From assembly GCF_029581275.1 (NCBI RefSeq), contig NZ_CP120742.1, positions 780,501-844,500 of the forward strand: a DNA stretch of 64,000 nt, read 5' to 3'. Under the pieces are notes generated by a model, which saw only the letters and a program-made list of their open reading frames with translations, was not told the DNA's origin and did no database searches. The translations under genes were made by a program, and so were the position numbers. This document shows, piece after piece, positions 35,246-43,482 of the stretch (its first letter is position 1; each line of letters begins with the position of its first letter). This stretch comes from Micromonospora sp. WMMD1155 (GTDB lineage Bacteria > Actinomycetota > Actinomycetes > Mycobacteriales > Micromonosporaceae).

Positions 35246-35704
35246 ATGGCGGGCGACGGGTTGAGCATCGGGCAGGTCGCGCAGCGCACCGGGTTGAGCG
35301 TGCACACCCTTCGGCTCTACGAGCGTGCGGGCCTGCTGGCCGGCGAGGTGCGGCGTGACGCGTCCGGCAGGCGCGTCTACAGCGAGTGGGACGTCGAGTG
35401 GCTGACCAACTGCGTGAAGTTCCGGACCTCCGGGATGCCACACGCGACGATCAGCCGCCTGGCCCAACTGGTCCGCGAGGGCACCGGCAACGAGGCCGAG
35501 CGACTCGATCTGCTGCGCGAGCACCAGCGCCACGTCACCGAGCAGCTCGCACGGCTGCGCGACTGCCTCGACCTCATCGACCGCAAGGTGGACAGCTACG
35601 AGCGACACCTGACGGCCGGGGCCTCCGGTGACCCCTGGCAGCGGCTCCGGCCCGCACCGGCCTCACCCGATGCCGAGCCGGCCCAGCGGGTCGGCGGCGC
35701 CTAG
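35246..35704 (+). CDS. MerR-family transcriptional regulator
   Basis: 152 residues. The N-terminal winged HTH begins LSIGQVAQRTGLSVHTLRLYERAGLL and is followed by the WLTNCVKFRTSGMPHATI segment and a dimerising coiled coil (about 85-130). There is no cysteine cluster for metal sensing; the effector may be a small organic molecule or the protein may act on stress. ATG 35246 follows TACGGT by seven bases (leaderless). Confidence 0.88.
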   Translation: MAGDGLSIGQVAQRTGLSVHTLRLYERAGLLAGEVRRDASGRRVYSEWDVEWLTNCVKFRTSGMPHATISRLAQLVREGTGNEAERLDLLREHQRHVTEQLARLRDCLDLIDRKVDSYERHLTAGASGDPWQRLRPAPASPDAEPAQRVGGA

Positions 35705-35844
35705 CACCCGCTCACGGGTCCGACAGAGTGCTCCGGACGATCGTGGCGTACAACCGACACGAACTCATGCGGTAGCCGACTGTGACCGTGCTGTAACCGG
35801 CCGCACACTCCTCCCCGACACGTTCCCGTCTGATGGAGGAACAC

Positions 35845-36930
35845 ATGCGTTTCCGATCGTTCGTCACCGCAACACTGGCGGCCGTCCTGGCCGCCGGTGC
35901 GCTTGCGCCGACGGCACCGGCCACCGCGGCCACCGCCGATCGCTGGGGATTCGCGTACGTCAAGGACCCGACCGTCGCGGTCTGGACGGTGCTGGACACC
36001 AGCCGGCAGTGGGGTAGCTGGAAGACGGCGTTCCCAGCCGCCTGGGCCGACGGCATCAAGCTCGCGCCCGGCCGGTTCCAGGTTCGCTTCCCGCAGGTGG
36101 GTGCCGGCTCGCGCGGGGTGCCGCACGTGACCCCGGTCAACCGGACCGGGCACTACTGCGAGGTGGTCCGCTGGTTCCAGTCCGGCGCCGACGAGATCGT
36201 CGACGTGCAGTGCCACAAGCCCGGCGGCACGCGCGACGACACCCCGTTCACGGTGCTCTGGACGACCAGTTCGGGCGTGCTGCCGGCCGGCACCTCCCAC
36301 GCGTACACGCAGTGGAGCGGCGGGGCGCTGGTGCAGTCGTACAACTCCACGGGTGTGGTGAACGCGGTCGGGCCGGTGGGCGTCGGGCAGTACCTGGTGC
36401 GGCTGCCCGGGGTGGGGCTGGCCGGTGTGCTCGCCGGGAATGTGCAGGTGACCGCCGTACAGCCGAACGCCGGCCCCCGCCGGTGCAAGGTCTACTCGTG
36501 GAGCCCGGTCGGCAGCGATGTGCAGGTGTACGTCTTCTGCTTCGACCAGGCCGGCGCGTTCGTCAACACCGACTTCGTCCTCTCGTACCACCGTCGGCGG
36601 CCGGTGATCGGCTCCCTGGGCCCGCCGTCGTACTTCGGTTACCTGGGCACCGCCGTCGGCGGTCCGACCAACGACAACTCGGTGCTCGGCGTCGGCGCGA
36701 ACACGGTGGCGCCGCTGGTGCCCTCCGGCCGTTACCTGGCGACCTTCCCGCAGATCGGTCTCAAGGAGACCCACGCCCAGGTCGTGGCGCAGGGCGCCGG
36801 CAGCAACTACTGCCACCTGACCCAGCCGTGGACGTACACCACGAACGCCGACGTCGACGTCATCTGCTTCGACAACGCCGGCACGGTCACCCCGCACCGT
36901 TTCCTGGCCACCTTCACCTCCCGGCTCTGA
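35845..36930 (+). CDS. Secreted protein with three internal repeats, function unknown
   Basis: 361 residues with a signal peptide (to about residue 30, ATAATA). The mature part has three tandem copies of a roughly 100-residue unit, each with FPQVG or LPGVG, then a YC or RC Cys, a W, and a second Cys in a VxVxCFD-like strand followed by a DTPF/DF/HRF end, so each unit may hold one disulfide. Start ATG 35845 has GGAGGA; an in-frame ATG at 35833 lies before the RBS. No known enzyme motif. Followed by a strong terminator, so it is monocistronic. Confidence 0.8.
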   Translation: MRFRSFVTATLAAVLAAGALAPTAPATAATADRWGFAYVKDPTVAVWTVLDTSRQWGSWKTAFPAAWADGIKLAPGRFQVRFPQVGAGSRGVPHVTPVNRTGHYCEVVRWFQSGADEIVDVQCHKPGGTRDDTPFTVLWTTSSGVLPAGTSHAYTQWSGGALVQSYNSTGVVNAVGPVGVGQYLVRLPGVGLAGVLAGNVQVTAVQPNAGPRRCKVYSWSPVGSDVQVYVFCFDQAGAFVNTDFVLSYHRRRPVIGSLGPPSYFGYLGTAVGGPTNDNSVLGVGANTVAPLVPSGRYLATFPQIGLKETHAQVVAQGAGSNYCHLTQPWTYTTNADVDVICFDNAGTVTPHRFLATFTSRL

Positions 36931-36937
36931 CGTTGGG

Positions 36938-36977
36938 CCGCGTCGGCGGCGACCGCACCAGGTCGCCGTCGACGCGG
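36938..36977. terminator. Bidirectional terminator
   Basis: A 17-base stem (36938-36954 with 36961-36977) has one G-T pair and loop GCACCA. It lies between the stops at 36930 (+) and 37008 (-). Confidence 0.8.
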
Positions 36978-37007
36978 CGGCCCGCCACCGGACGAAGCCG
37001 GCCGCCC

Positions 37008-37943
37008 TCAGCTCCTGTCGACGAACTCCACAGTGGGTGCGAAGTGCCGGACCGCGGCCTCGAAGCTCGGGCGGTGCAGCCGCCAGAAGGTCGCCGGTCG
37101 GCTGTCGGCCAGGACGGCGGGCGGCACGTGCGGAACGGCTGCCTGGTTCAACAGCCGCAGGCCGGGCGAGCGCGCCGAGCCAGGAAGCGGCGGCAGGTCG
37201 CGACGCCGTTGCAGGCCGACGTAAGAAACGGTGGTCCAGGCGACCTGCTGCGTCCACAGCATCACCATCTCGATGTCGGACCAGGGCACCATCGCGGTCG
37301 ACGACGACGGCCAGGGCGGCGTGTGGCTGAGAGTGACACCTGCCGCGTCGACGCGCAGCGCGACGCGACGGCTCAGCACCGAGACGAGTCGCAGCAGCAG
37401 AAACCCGCCACCGAACGCGACAGCGGCGACGCCGGGAAGCTTCTCATCGGGGAAGAGCAGGACGCCGACAGCGACGAAAAACGCGCTGACGGGCATCAGC
37501 ACGAGATCGCGGCGGACGAGGCCGAAGCGCACCTCGTACGCCTCCCCGGGGGTGATCCTGCTGCCCTCGGCGGCCCCGCCGGGCGAGAACGGCGCGGCGG
37601 GTCGCCGAGTGACGGCCACGTAGGCGAAGACGCCCAGCCAACCGGCGGCCGCGAAGCTGACCACGCCGTTCCAAGGGAACGGCAGCCCGACCAGGACCAG
37701 CCGGTGCAGCACCTGGTACACGACGACGATCACCAGGAGGGCAGCGCCGAGCGCCCACCAGCGGTGCCGAGGGCGGACCACTACCTGCCACCAGAGCAGG
37801 GCCAACGGGCCGCCCGCAGTCAGCACGGCCGGCCGCAACCACACCGCCGGGTCGACCCCGCGCACTACGCCGATCGCTGCGAGTACGCCGAGCGTGAGGC
37901 CCACCGCGAGAGGCGGCCCTAGAATCGCCCAGCGAAGGCGCAT
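37008..37943 (-). CDS. Membrane protein with PH-like domain, function unknown
   Basis: 311 residues. Four membrane segments in the N-terminal 130 residues and two more near 170-210 flank a soluble part (VSVLSRRVALRVDAAGVTLSHTPPWP...WSDIEMVML), which resembles the bacterial PH-like domain found in many actinobacterial membrane proteins. Start ATG 37943 has GATCAGG nearby; the open frame to 38009 is not protein-like. Confidence 0.7.
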   Translation of the reverse strand: MRLRWAILGPPLAVGLTLGVLAAIGVVRGVDPAVWLRPAVLTAGGPLALLWWQVVVRPRHRWWALGAALLVIVVVYQVLHRLVLVGLPFPWNGVVSFAAAGWLGVFAYVAVTRRPAAPFSPGGAAEGSRITPGEAYEVRFGLVRRDLVLMPVSAFFVAVGVLLFPDEKLPGVAAVAFGGGFLLLRLVSVLSRRVALRVDAAGVTLSHTPPWPSSSTAMVPWSDIEMVMLWTQQVAWTTVSYVGLQRRRDLPPLPGSARSPGLRLLNQAAVPHVPPAVLADSRPATFWRLHRPSFEAAVRHFAPTVEFVDRS

Positions 37944-38055
37944 TGGCCCTGATCGCTCTTGCACGGCGGGAACAGTACGCCGGGCTGTCCAGGCCGCTGA
38001 CGTGTGCACTGCCCAGCTCGCCCACCGACGTTAGAAGCGACCGGCAGCTGCCGGA

Positions 38056-38487
38056 TCACGCGTCGCCGGCCGCCCCGTCGATGAGGGACTGGTACCGGTC
38101 GAGGTAGAGAGGCCAGCCGGAGTCGGTGTCGACCCCGTCCCGGACCGATTCCCACCCCGGACCGTGCCGGTCGATGTGCCGATGCTCCAGTTGGACCCTG
38201 GTCTGGTCCGGCGTCTCGGCGACGAAGGTGACCTCCACCTCGCTGGTGAGGTCCAGATCGGTCTCGATCTGCCAGGTCGGCCCGATGCTTTCTCCGGTCT
38301 CTTCGACGACATCCTGATAACCGTCCAGAGCCCGACGCCAGAACGTGTCGAGTTGGTCCCGCAGCGCGGCCAACCCCACCGGACTGAGCCGGTAGACGCG
38401 CCGCGTTCCCACCGCTTGGTCGACGACCAGCCCGGCGCACTTGAGCACCTTGAGGTGCTGCGACACGGCTGGCCGGCTGATTACGAC
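38056..38487 (-). pseudogene. Truncated ArsR-HTH / SRPBCC (AHSA1-like) fusion
   Basis: The frame enters directly at the recognition helix (ISRPAVSQHLKVLKCAGLVV), continues through the wing (RRVYRLSPVGLAALRDQLD) and an SRPBCC/AHSA1 domain (EVEVTFVAETPDQTRVQLEH...). An in-frame TAA at 38488-38490 precedes it, so the first 30-40 residues of the HTH are missing and no good start exists. In intact loci an ArsR regulator and an SRPBCC protein are commonly adjacent or fused. The break point is near 38,480. The next 214 bases (38488-38701) hold no recognisable gene. Confidence 0.7.
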
Positions 38488-38701
38488 TTACCGTTGTCGT
38501 CGTCAAGGCGAATCGCTCGACAGCCTGCCTGGGCGAGCACGGTTCGGGTCCCGACAACGGGCGACGCCCCCGCGATGATCCGCCAGCGGGATCTCCGTCG
38601 AACGGGCATCCGCCCGGACGGCTCCGGACTGTTCGGCATCCGGTCGGCCGGGTGGGTGACGGCATCGGCAGGCCCAGCACCGGACGTGAGATCCGCCGTG
38701 C

Positions 38702-39322
38702 TCAACCCGTCGCGCGGGTGCGCCGCGCGGCGACGTACCGGCGGATCTTCTCGGACGTCCCGCAGTCGTCCATGCTGCACCAGCGGCGACTGCGGTTCTT
38801 GCTCTCGTCGACGAAGAGGAAGCGGCAGCCGGCGCATCCCTTGATCCGGCCCAATGTGCCGGTGGTGAGGAGCTGGACCGCGGAGTGCACCACCGGCCAC
38901 AGTGGACGGGCGAGCGTCTGGTCGTCCCGCCAGGACCAACTGAACGTGCGCCCTCGCTCGAGCCGTGCGTGACCGAGCGCCTCTGCTTCGTCGTCTCGCA
39001 GCCGGGCCAGCACGGACACGCTCGGACTGCGGTCGGCGGCGACCGCCCGGAACACCTCGTCGAGATCGTCGCGGATGCGCAGCGATCGAGTGAAGGCGGC
39101 CTCGGAAGCGCCCGGGTCGTCGTGGGCGAGCCGGCGCAACGCCGTCACCTCCGGTGCGCTGAGCGCACTCGCGTACGCGCCCCAGGCGATCAGGTCGTGG
39201 TAGCCGGTCAGCACGTCGTCGTCCGGGGACCCGTCGGGCGGACCGGTGCGGGTGTTGACGAACTCCAGGGCGAGACTGCCGCCCACCAGGCGCATCCGCG
39301 TCACGCCTCCGAGTGTTTCCAT
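38702..39322 (-). CDS. CGNR zinc-finger (DUF1470) transcriptional regulator
   Basis: 206 residues. The N-terminal region GGSLALEFVNTRTG and helical middle match DUF1470. The C-terminal zinc finger reads KGCAGCRFLFVDESKNRSRRWCSMDDCG, with CGTSEKIRRY in place of the usual CGNR. Start is uncertain: ATG 39322, or ATG 39295 nearer the conserved start. It is divergent from an MFS exporter and probably controls it through TGTTTCCATCG repeats. Confidence 0.8.
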   Translation of the reverse strand: METLGGVTRMRLVGGSLALEFVNTRTGPPDGSPDDDVLTGYHDLIAWGAYASALSAPEVTALRRLAHDDPGASEAAFTRSLRIRDDLDEVFRAVAADRSPSVSVLARLRDDEAEALGHARLERGRTFSWSWRDDQTLARPLWPVVHSAVQLLTTGTLGRIKGCAGCRFLFVDESKNRSRRWCSMDDCGTSEKIRRYVAARRTRATG

Positions 39323-39380
39323 CGAAACCCACTTTACCAGTTGACCACCATCGAAGAGCACCACTAGCCTGTTTCCATCG
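39314..39380. promoter_or_regulatory. mfs promoter and TGTTTCCATCG direct repeats
   Basis: Rightward TTGACC (39341-39346), 18 bases, TAGCCT (39365-39370). The 11-base repeat TGTTTCCATCG occurs at 39314-39324 (in GTTTC-CATC-GAAAC, a dyad, at the regulator's start) and at 39370-39380 over the likely mfs start point. Confidence 0.6.
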
Positions 39381-39414
39381 TAGACGGTTTAACCGGTAAC
39401 ATCGGGAGGGTCTG

Positions 39415-40614
39415 ATGGGTCGCGGGAGGGCAGTGGGGGCGCTGATCGGCTTGTCCGGCGGGACGTTCCTCTACACCACCGCCGAGGCACTGCCGATCGG
39501 GCTGCTGCTCCCGATGGCCGTCGACCTGGCGGTGTCACCGCCGCAGGTGGGCATGCTCGTCACCGTGTACGGCGCGGTGGTGATGGTCGCCTCGGTTCCG
39601 TTGACGGCGCTGGTCCGCCGGGTTCCGCGCCGATGGCTGCTGTCGGCGCTCCTGGTCGGCTTCGTCCTCAGCACCGCCGTCACGGCGCTGACGAGCACCT
39701 TCACGCTGCTCCTGACGGCCAGGATGGTCACCGCGGTGACCCACGCGTTGTTCTGGGCCGTGGTGGTGCCGGCCGCGGCCGAGCTGTTCCGGCCTGCACT
39801 ACGCGGGCGGGTGGTCGCTGTCGTGTTCGCCGGTGGGACCGTCGCGTTGGCCCTGGGAGTGCCCGCAGGCACCTGGCTGGGCGAGCGGGCCGGGTGGCGG
39901 ACCTCGTTCCTGGCGGTGGCCGCCCTCGGCGCGGTCGTGCTCGTCGTGGTCGCCGCGCTGCTGCCCTCGGCGCGGCCGGAAGAGGGACACGCCGCCCGAG
40001 GTGCGACACCCGACGCCCGACGGTTCTGGCTACTGGTGGCGGTGGCCGTCCTGGCGACCGCGGGCGCCATCGCCGCGTACACCTATGTCGCCCTGTTCGT
40101 CACCGAGGTCAGCGGATTCGCCGCCTCGTCGGTCGGGGCCATCCTGTTGGCCCGGGGCATCGCCAGCGTGCTCGGCATCCTCGCCATCGGCCCGCTGCTG
40201 GACCGCAGCCCGTGGAACGCCCTGCTCATCACCGTCGCGGTGCAGTCGGCGGCACTGCTCGGGTTGTACACGTTCGGCGAACGGCCGTCGGTCTCCGTCG
40301 GCCTGATCGCGGTGGCCGGCCTGGCGTTCACCGCCTTCACCGCGGCGCTCGGCGGCCTGGTGTTGCAGGTTGCGCCCGGCCGCTCCGACCTCGCCGCCGC
40401 CACCGTCTCCGCCGCGGTCAACGTCGGCATCACCGCCGGCGCGTTCGTCGGCGGCCTCGTCCTACCGAGCCACGGCGTACACGCCACGGTCCTGATCGGA
40501 GCCCTGCTCGGCCTCGTCGCCCTGCTGCTGACTCTCGGCGAACGCCTCGTCCGGCCGACGCCTCACCCGACGGAGGGACGACGCCAGGCAGAGCCGATCC
40601 GGTCGGCGCGGTGA
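39415..40614 (+). CDS. MFS transporter, DHA1 drug-exporter type
   Basis: 399 residues with twelve predicted membrane segments and the motif ALVRRVPRRWLL between segments 2 and 3 (motif A-like), plus PAGTWLGERAGWR after segment 5, as in the AraJ/Cml-type exporters. GGGAGG five bases before ATG 39415. Divergent from the CGNR regulator, which suggests inducible efflux. Confidence 0.88.
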   Translation: MGRGRAVGALIGLSGGTFLYTTAEALPIGLLLPMAVDLAVSPPQVGMLVTVYGAVVMVASVPLTALVRRVPRRWLLSALLVGFVLSTAVTALTSTFTLLLTARMVTAVTHALFWAVVVPAAAELFRPALRGRVVAVVFAGGTVALALGVPAGTWLGERAGWRTSFLAVAALGAVVLVVVAALLPSARPEEGHAARGATPDARRFWLLVAVAVLATAGAIAAYTYVALFVTEVSGFAASSVGAILLARGIASVLGILAIGPLLDRSPWNALLITVAVQSAALLGLYTFGERPSVSVGLIAVAGLAFTAFTAALGGLVLQVAPGRSDLAAATVSAAVNVGITAGAFVGGLVLPSHGVHATVLIGALLGLVALLLTLGERLVRPTPHPTEGRRQAEPIRSAR

Positions 40615-40663
40615 CCACCATTGCCGGCATGCCGATCACGGCCCGCACGACGCGGCTGCTGAC

Positions 40664-40846
40664 GTGGCAGCCGCGAACCTGCTGATCCGGCACCGCCGAC
40701 GGTGCCCGCGCCGTACGGGCCGCTTCCCGGCGCTGGCCAAGGCGGTGTACGACGGCACGGACGTGGACCCCGAGACGTCCTTCGCGACCGGCCTGGACTG
40801 GGTGCTCGACGCCGTGGCCGCCAGACTCACCCGATCGCAACCGTGA
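40664..40846 (+). pseudogene. Remnant of a TetR regulator C-terminus
   Basis: The short frame ends with RFPALAKAVYDGTDVDPE then FATGLDWVLDAVAARL, the pattern of the last two helices of the TetR ligand domain. No HTH or start region precedes it; the MFS gene ends 50 bases upstream. Confidence 0.55.
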
Positions 40847-40880
40847 CGCCTGTCCATGCGGTGGGCTTCGACCGACCAGA

Positions 40881-40912
40881 ATGGACGCCGAACCGCCGCC
40901 GTCGGCGTCCAT
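40881..40912. terminator. Hairpin downstream of the TetR remnant
   Basis: A perfect 11-base stem (ATGGACGCCGA with its complement) has a ten-base loop. Confidence 0.55.
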
Positions 40913-41075
40913 CTCGATGTTTGGGTGTCGGGTGCCCTGGTGAGGAGGCGATTCGCTGGGAGCGGTACCACTCGGGGCGCGAATTCAGCCCGCCCGATCG
41001 CTACACTCGCCGCAGCGCCAGCAGTGCCGCCCACAGACCTCAGCCCGCGCTGGTCCGAATCGAATGGAGACGCCC

Positions 41076-41903
41076 GTGACCCGCGACAACGCGGTCCCCC
41101 CCGGCATCGACCCCCGCATTCCCAGCGTGGCACGGGTCTATGACTTCTTCCTGGGCGGCAAGGACAATTTCGAAGTCGATCGACAGGTCGCCGAGCACGC
41201 GCTGCGGATCACGCCGGACGGGCCGGCAGCCGGCCAGGCCAACCGGGCCTTTCTGCGTCGAGTGATCCGCTTCCTGGTCAGTGAGGCGGGCATCGACCAG
41301 TTCCTCGACATCGGATCGGGGCTCCCCACCCAGGGCAACGTGCACGAGGTCGCCACCGAGCAGAACCCCAAGGCTCAGGTGGTGTACGTGGACAACGACC
41401 CGATCGTCCTGACGCACGGCCGGGCCCTGCTCGCCGCCGACGGCACCGCGACGGTGATCCAGGCGGACATCCGGACGCCGCAGGAGATCCTCGATCATCC
41501 GGACGTACGCCGCTTCCTCGATTTCAACCGGCCGATCGGGTTGCTGCTCTTCGCGATCCTGCACCACCTGGGCGACGACGAGGACCCGCGAGCGGTGGCG
41601 GCCGAGTTGATCGACGCGCTGCCCTCCGGCAGCTACATCGCGATCTCACACTTCCGCGACCCGGGCGAGCGGGACCCGGAGGGCTCCCGCAAGGCCCGCG
41701 AGGTCGAGCGGGTCTTCAACGAGTCGTTGGGCACCGGCCGCTGGCGCACCGACGAGGAGATCCTCTCGTTCGTCGATGGGCTGACGCTGCTGGAGCCGGG
41801 GCTGGTGCCGCTGGCCGAGTGGCGTCCCGAGCCGGACGCACCCGCTCCGGCGCAGACCGACACCTATCACACCTTCGTCGGGCTCCTCGCCCGCAAACCG
41901 TAG
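41076..41903 (+). CDS. SAM-dependent methyltransferase of the DUF574 (Methyltransf_19) family
   Basis: 275 residues. IPSVARVYDFFLGGKDNFEVDR at the N-terminus and FLDIGSGLPTQGNVHEVA (SAM loop) identify this actinobacteria-specific family, which is found in large numbers in these genomes; substrates are unknown. GTG 41076 is preferred because GGAG lies six bases upstream; ATG 41064 would add four residues. Confidence 0.88.
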   Translation: MTRDNAVPPGIDPRIPSVARVYDFFLGGKDNFEVDRQVAEHALRITPDGPAAGQANRAFLRRVIRFLVSEAGIDQFLDIGSGLPTQGNVHEVATEQNPKAQVVYVDNDPIVLTHGRALLAADGTATVIQADIRTPQEILDHPDVRRFLDFNRPIGLLLFAILHHLGDDEDPRAVAAELIDALPSGSYIAISHFRDPGERDPEGSRKAREVERVFNESLGTGRWRTDEEILSFVDGLTLLEPGLVPLAEWRPEPDAPAPAQTDTYHTFVGLLARKP

Positions 41904-42041
41904 GCGTTCCGCCGTCCGGCGGCGGTTACGGCCCCAGATCCGCGTGACTTCCCGGTTGTTGCCGCCTCCGACGTGCCGGAGACGGCGACAACCCTGATGC
42001 CGCGCGGATGGTGACGACTTCCCGGGATCTGTAAACAACCC

Positions 42042-42076
42042 TTGATATTAATCTCCACGGACGTCAATATGTGGAG
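42042..42076 (+). promoter_or_regulatory. Chitinase promoter with inverted repeat
   Basis: TTGATA (42042-42047), 17 bases, CAATAT (42065-42070). CTCCAC (42053-42058) and GTGGAG (42071-42076) form a 6-base inverted repeat around the -10. The direct repeats known from Streptomyces chitinase promoters are not seen. Confidence 0.5.
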
Positions 42077-42108
42077 GTCACGGGTCGTCGAAGCCTGGGG
42101 AGTGAACC

Positions 42109-43434
42109 ATGAGAAGCCGCCGGATCTTCGCAGTGCTGGCCGGGGCGGCGATGACCGTCACGGCCACCGTCGCCTTCGTCCCCAGCAGCACGGCAGCGGT
42201 GCCATCGGCGACCGCCGTGCCGATGGTCGCCTGCACCGCACCGACCTGGGCCGAGGGCAGCACTTACCAGGCGGGCGCCCAGGTGACCTACAACGGCCGC
42301 CTCTACCAGGCGCTGGTCACCCACACCGCGCACCCCGGCGCCGGCTGGAACCCCGCCGCCACCCCGTCGCTGTGGCGGGACCTGGGTGCGTGTTCGGGAA
42401 CCACCCCGCCGCCCACCACCCCACCGCCGACGACCCCGCCGCCGACCACGCCTCCCCCCACCACGCCGCCGCCGACCGGCGGGACCTGCGCGGTGAAGTC
42501 GCGGCCCGCCGGCAAGGTGCTGCAGGGTTACTGGGAGAACTGGGACGGTGCCTCCAACGGCGTACACCCTGGACTCGGCTGGATCCCGATCACCGACGGC
42601 CGGCTCACCCAGCACGGCTACAACGTGATCAACGCGGCGTTCCCGGTGATCCGCGCGGACGGCACGGTCCTCTGGGAGAACGGCATGGACGCCGGCGTGA
42701 AGGTCGCCACCCCGGCCGAGATGTGCCAGGCCAAGGCCGCCGGGGCCACCATTCTCATGTCGATCGGCGGAGCCGCCGCAGGCATCGACCTGAGCTCCGC
42801 CGCGGTCGCCGACCGGTTCATCGCGACGATCGTGCCGATCCTGACGAACTACCACTTCGACGGCATCGACATCGACATCGAGACCGGCCTGACCGGCAGC
42901 GGCAGCATCAACACCCTGTCCACGTCGCAGGCCAACCTGATCCGGATCATCGACGGTGTGCTGGCCCGGATGCCCTCGAACTTCGGCCTGACCATGGCAC
43001 CGGAGACGGCCTACGTCACCGGCGGCAGCGTGGTCTACGGCTCGATCTGGGGCTCCTACCTGCCGATCATCAAGAAGTACGTGGACAACGGCCGGCTCTG
43101 GTGGCTGAACATGCAGTACTACAACGGCAGCATGTACGGCTGCTCCGGTGACTCGTACCCGGCGGGCACCGTGCAGGGCTTCACGGTGCAGACGCAGTGC
43201 CTGAACAACGGCCTCACCATCCAGGGCACCACCATCCGGGTGCCGTACGACAAGCAGGTCCCGGGTCTGCCCGCGCAGATCGGGGCCGGCGGTGGTCACA
43301 TGTCGACGTCGTTGGTCACGCAGGCCTGGAACTCCGTGCCCGGCCTCAAGGGCCTGATGACCTGGTCGGCCAACTGGGACGGGTCGAAGGGCTGGACCTT
43401 CGGAGACAACGTCAAGCGCCTACAGGGCCGCTGA
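42109..43434 (+). CDS. Secreted GH18 chitinase with N-terminal CBM5/12-like module
   Basis: 441 residues: signal peptide (to about 36), chitin-binding CBM5/12 (about 41-95; PTWAEGSTYQAGAQVTYNGRLYQA), a Thr/Pro linker (PPTTP repeats, 98-123) and a GH18 barrel (about 132-441). The catalytic signature DGIDIDIETG gives Glu258 as acid with Asp251/254/256; MQYYN and the WSANWD near the end are further family residues. ATG 42109 follows GGGAGTGAACC. It degrades chitin outside the cell. Confidence 0.95.
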   Translation: MRSRRIFAVLAGAAMTVTATVAFVPSSTAAVPSATAVPMVACTAPTWAEGSTYQAGAQVTYNGRLYQALVTHTAHPGAGWNPAATPSLWRDLGACSGTTPPPTTPPPTTPPPTTPPPTTPPPTGGTCAVKSRPAGKVLQGYWENWDGASNGVHPGLGWIPITDGRLTQHGYNVINAAFPVIRADGTVLWENGMDAGVKVATPAEMCQAKAAGATILMSIGGAAAGIDLSSAAVADRFIATIVPILTNYHFDGIDIDIETGLTGSGSINTLSTSQANLIRIIDGVLARMPSNFGLTMAPETAYVTGGSVVYGSIWGSYLPIIKKYVDNGRLWWLNMQYYNGSMYGCSGDSYPAGTVQGFTVQTQCLNNGLTIQGTTIRVPYDKQVPGLPAQIGAGGGHMSTSLVTQAWNSVPGLKGLMTWSANWDGSKGWTFGDNVKRLQGR

Positions 43435-43482
43435 GGCGCGCTGGTCGCAGGAAAGGATGCCGCTGGTACCGCAGGGCCGGGT

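Noticed and set aside
38481..39332. 283-codon minus-strand frame overlapping the CGNR gene
   Set aside because: It is a shadow of the CGNR reading frame; its tail past 38701 has no recognisable content.
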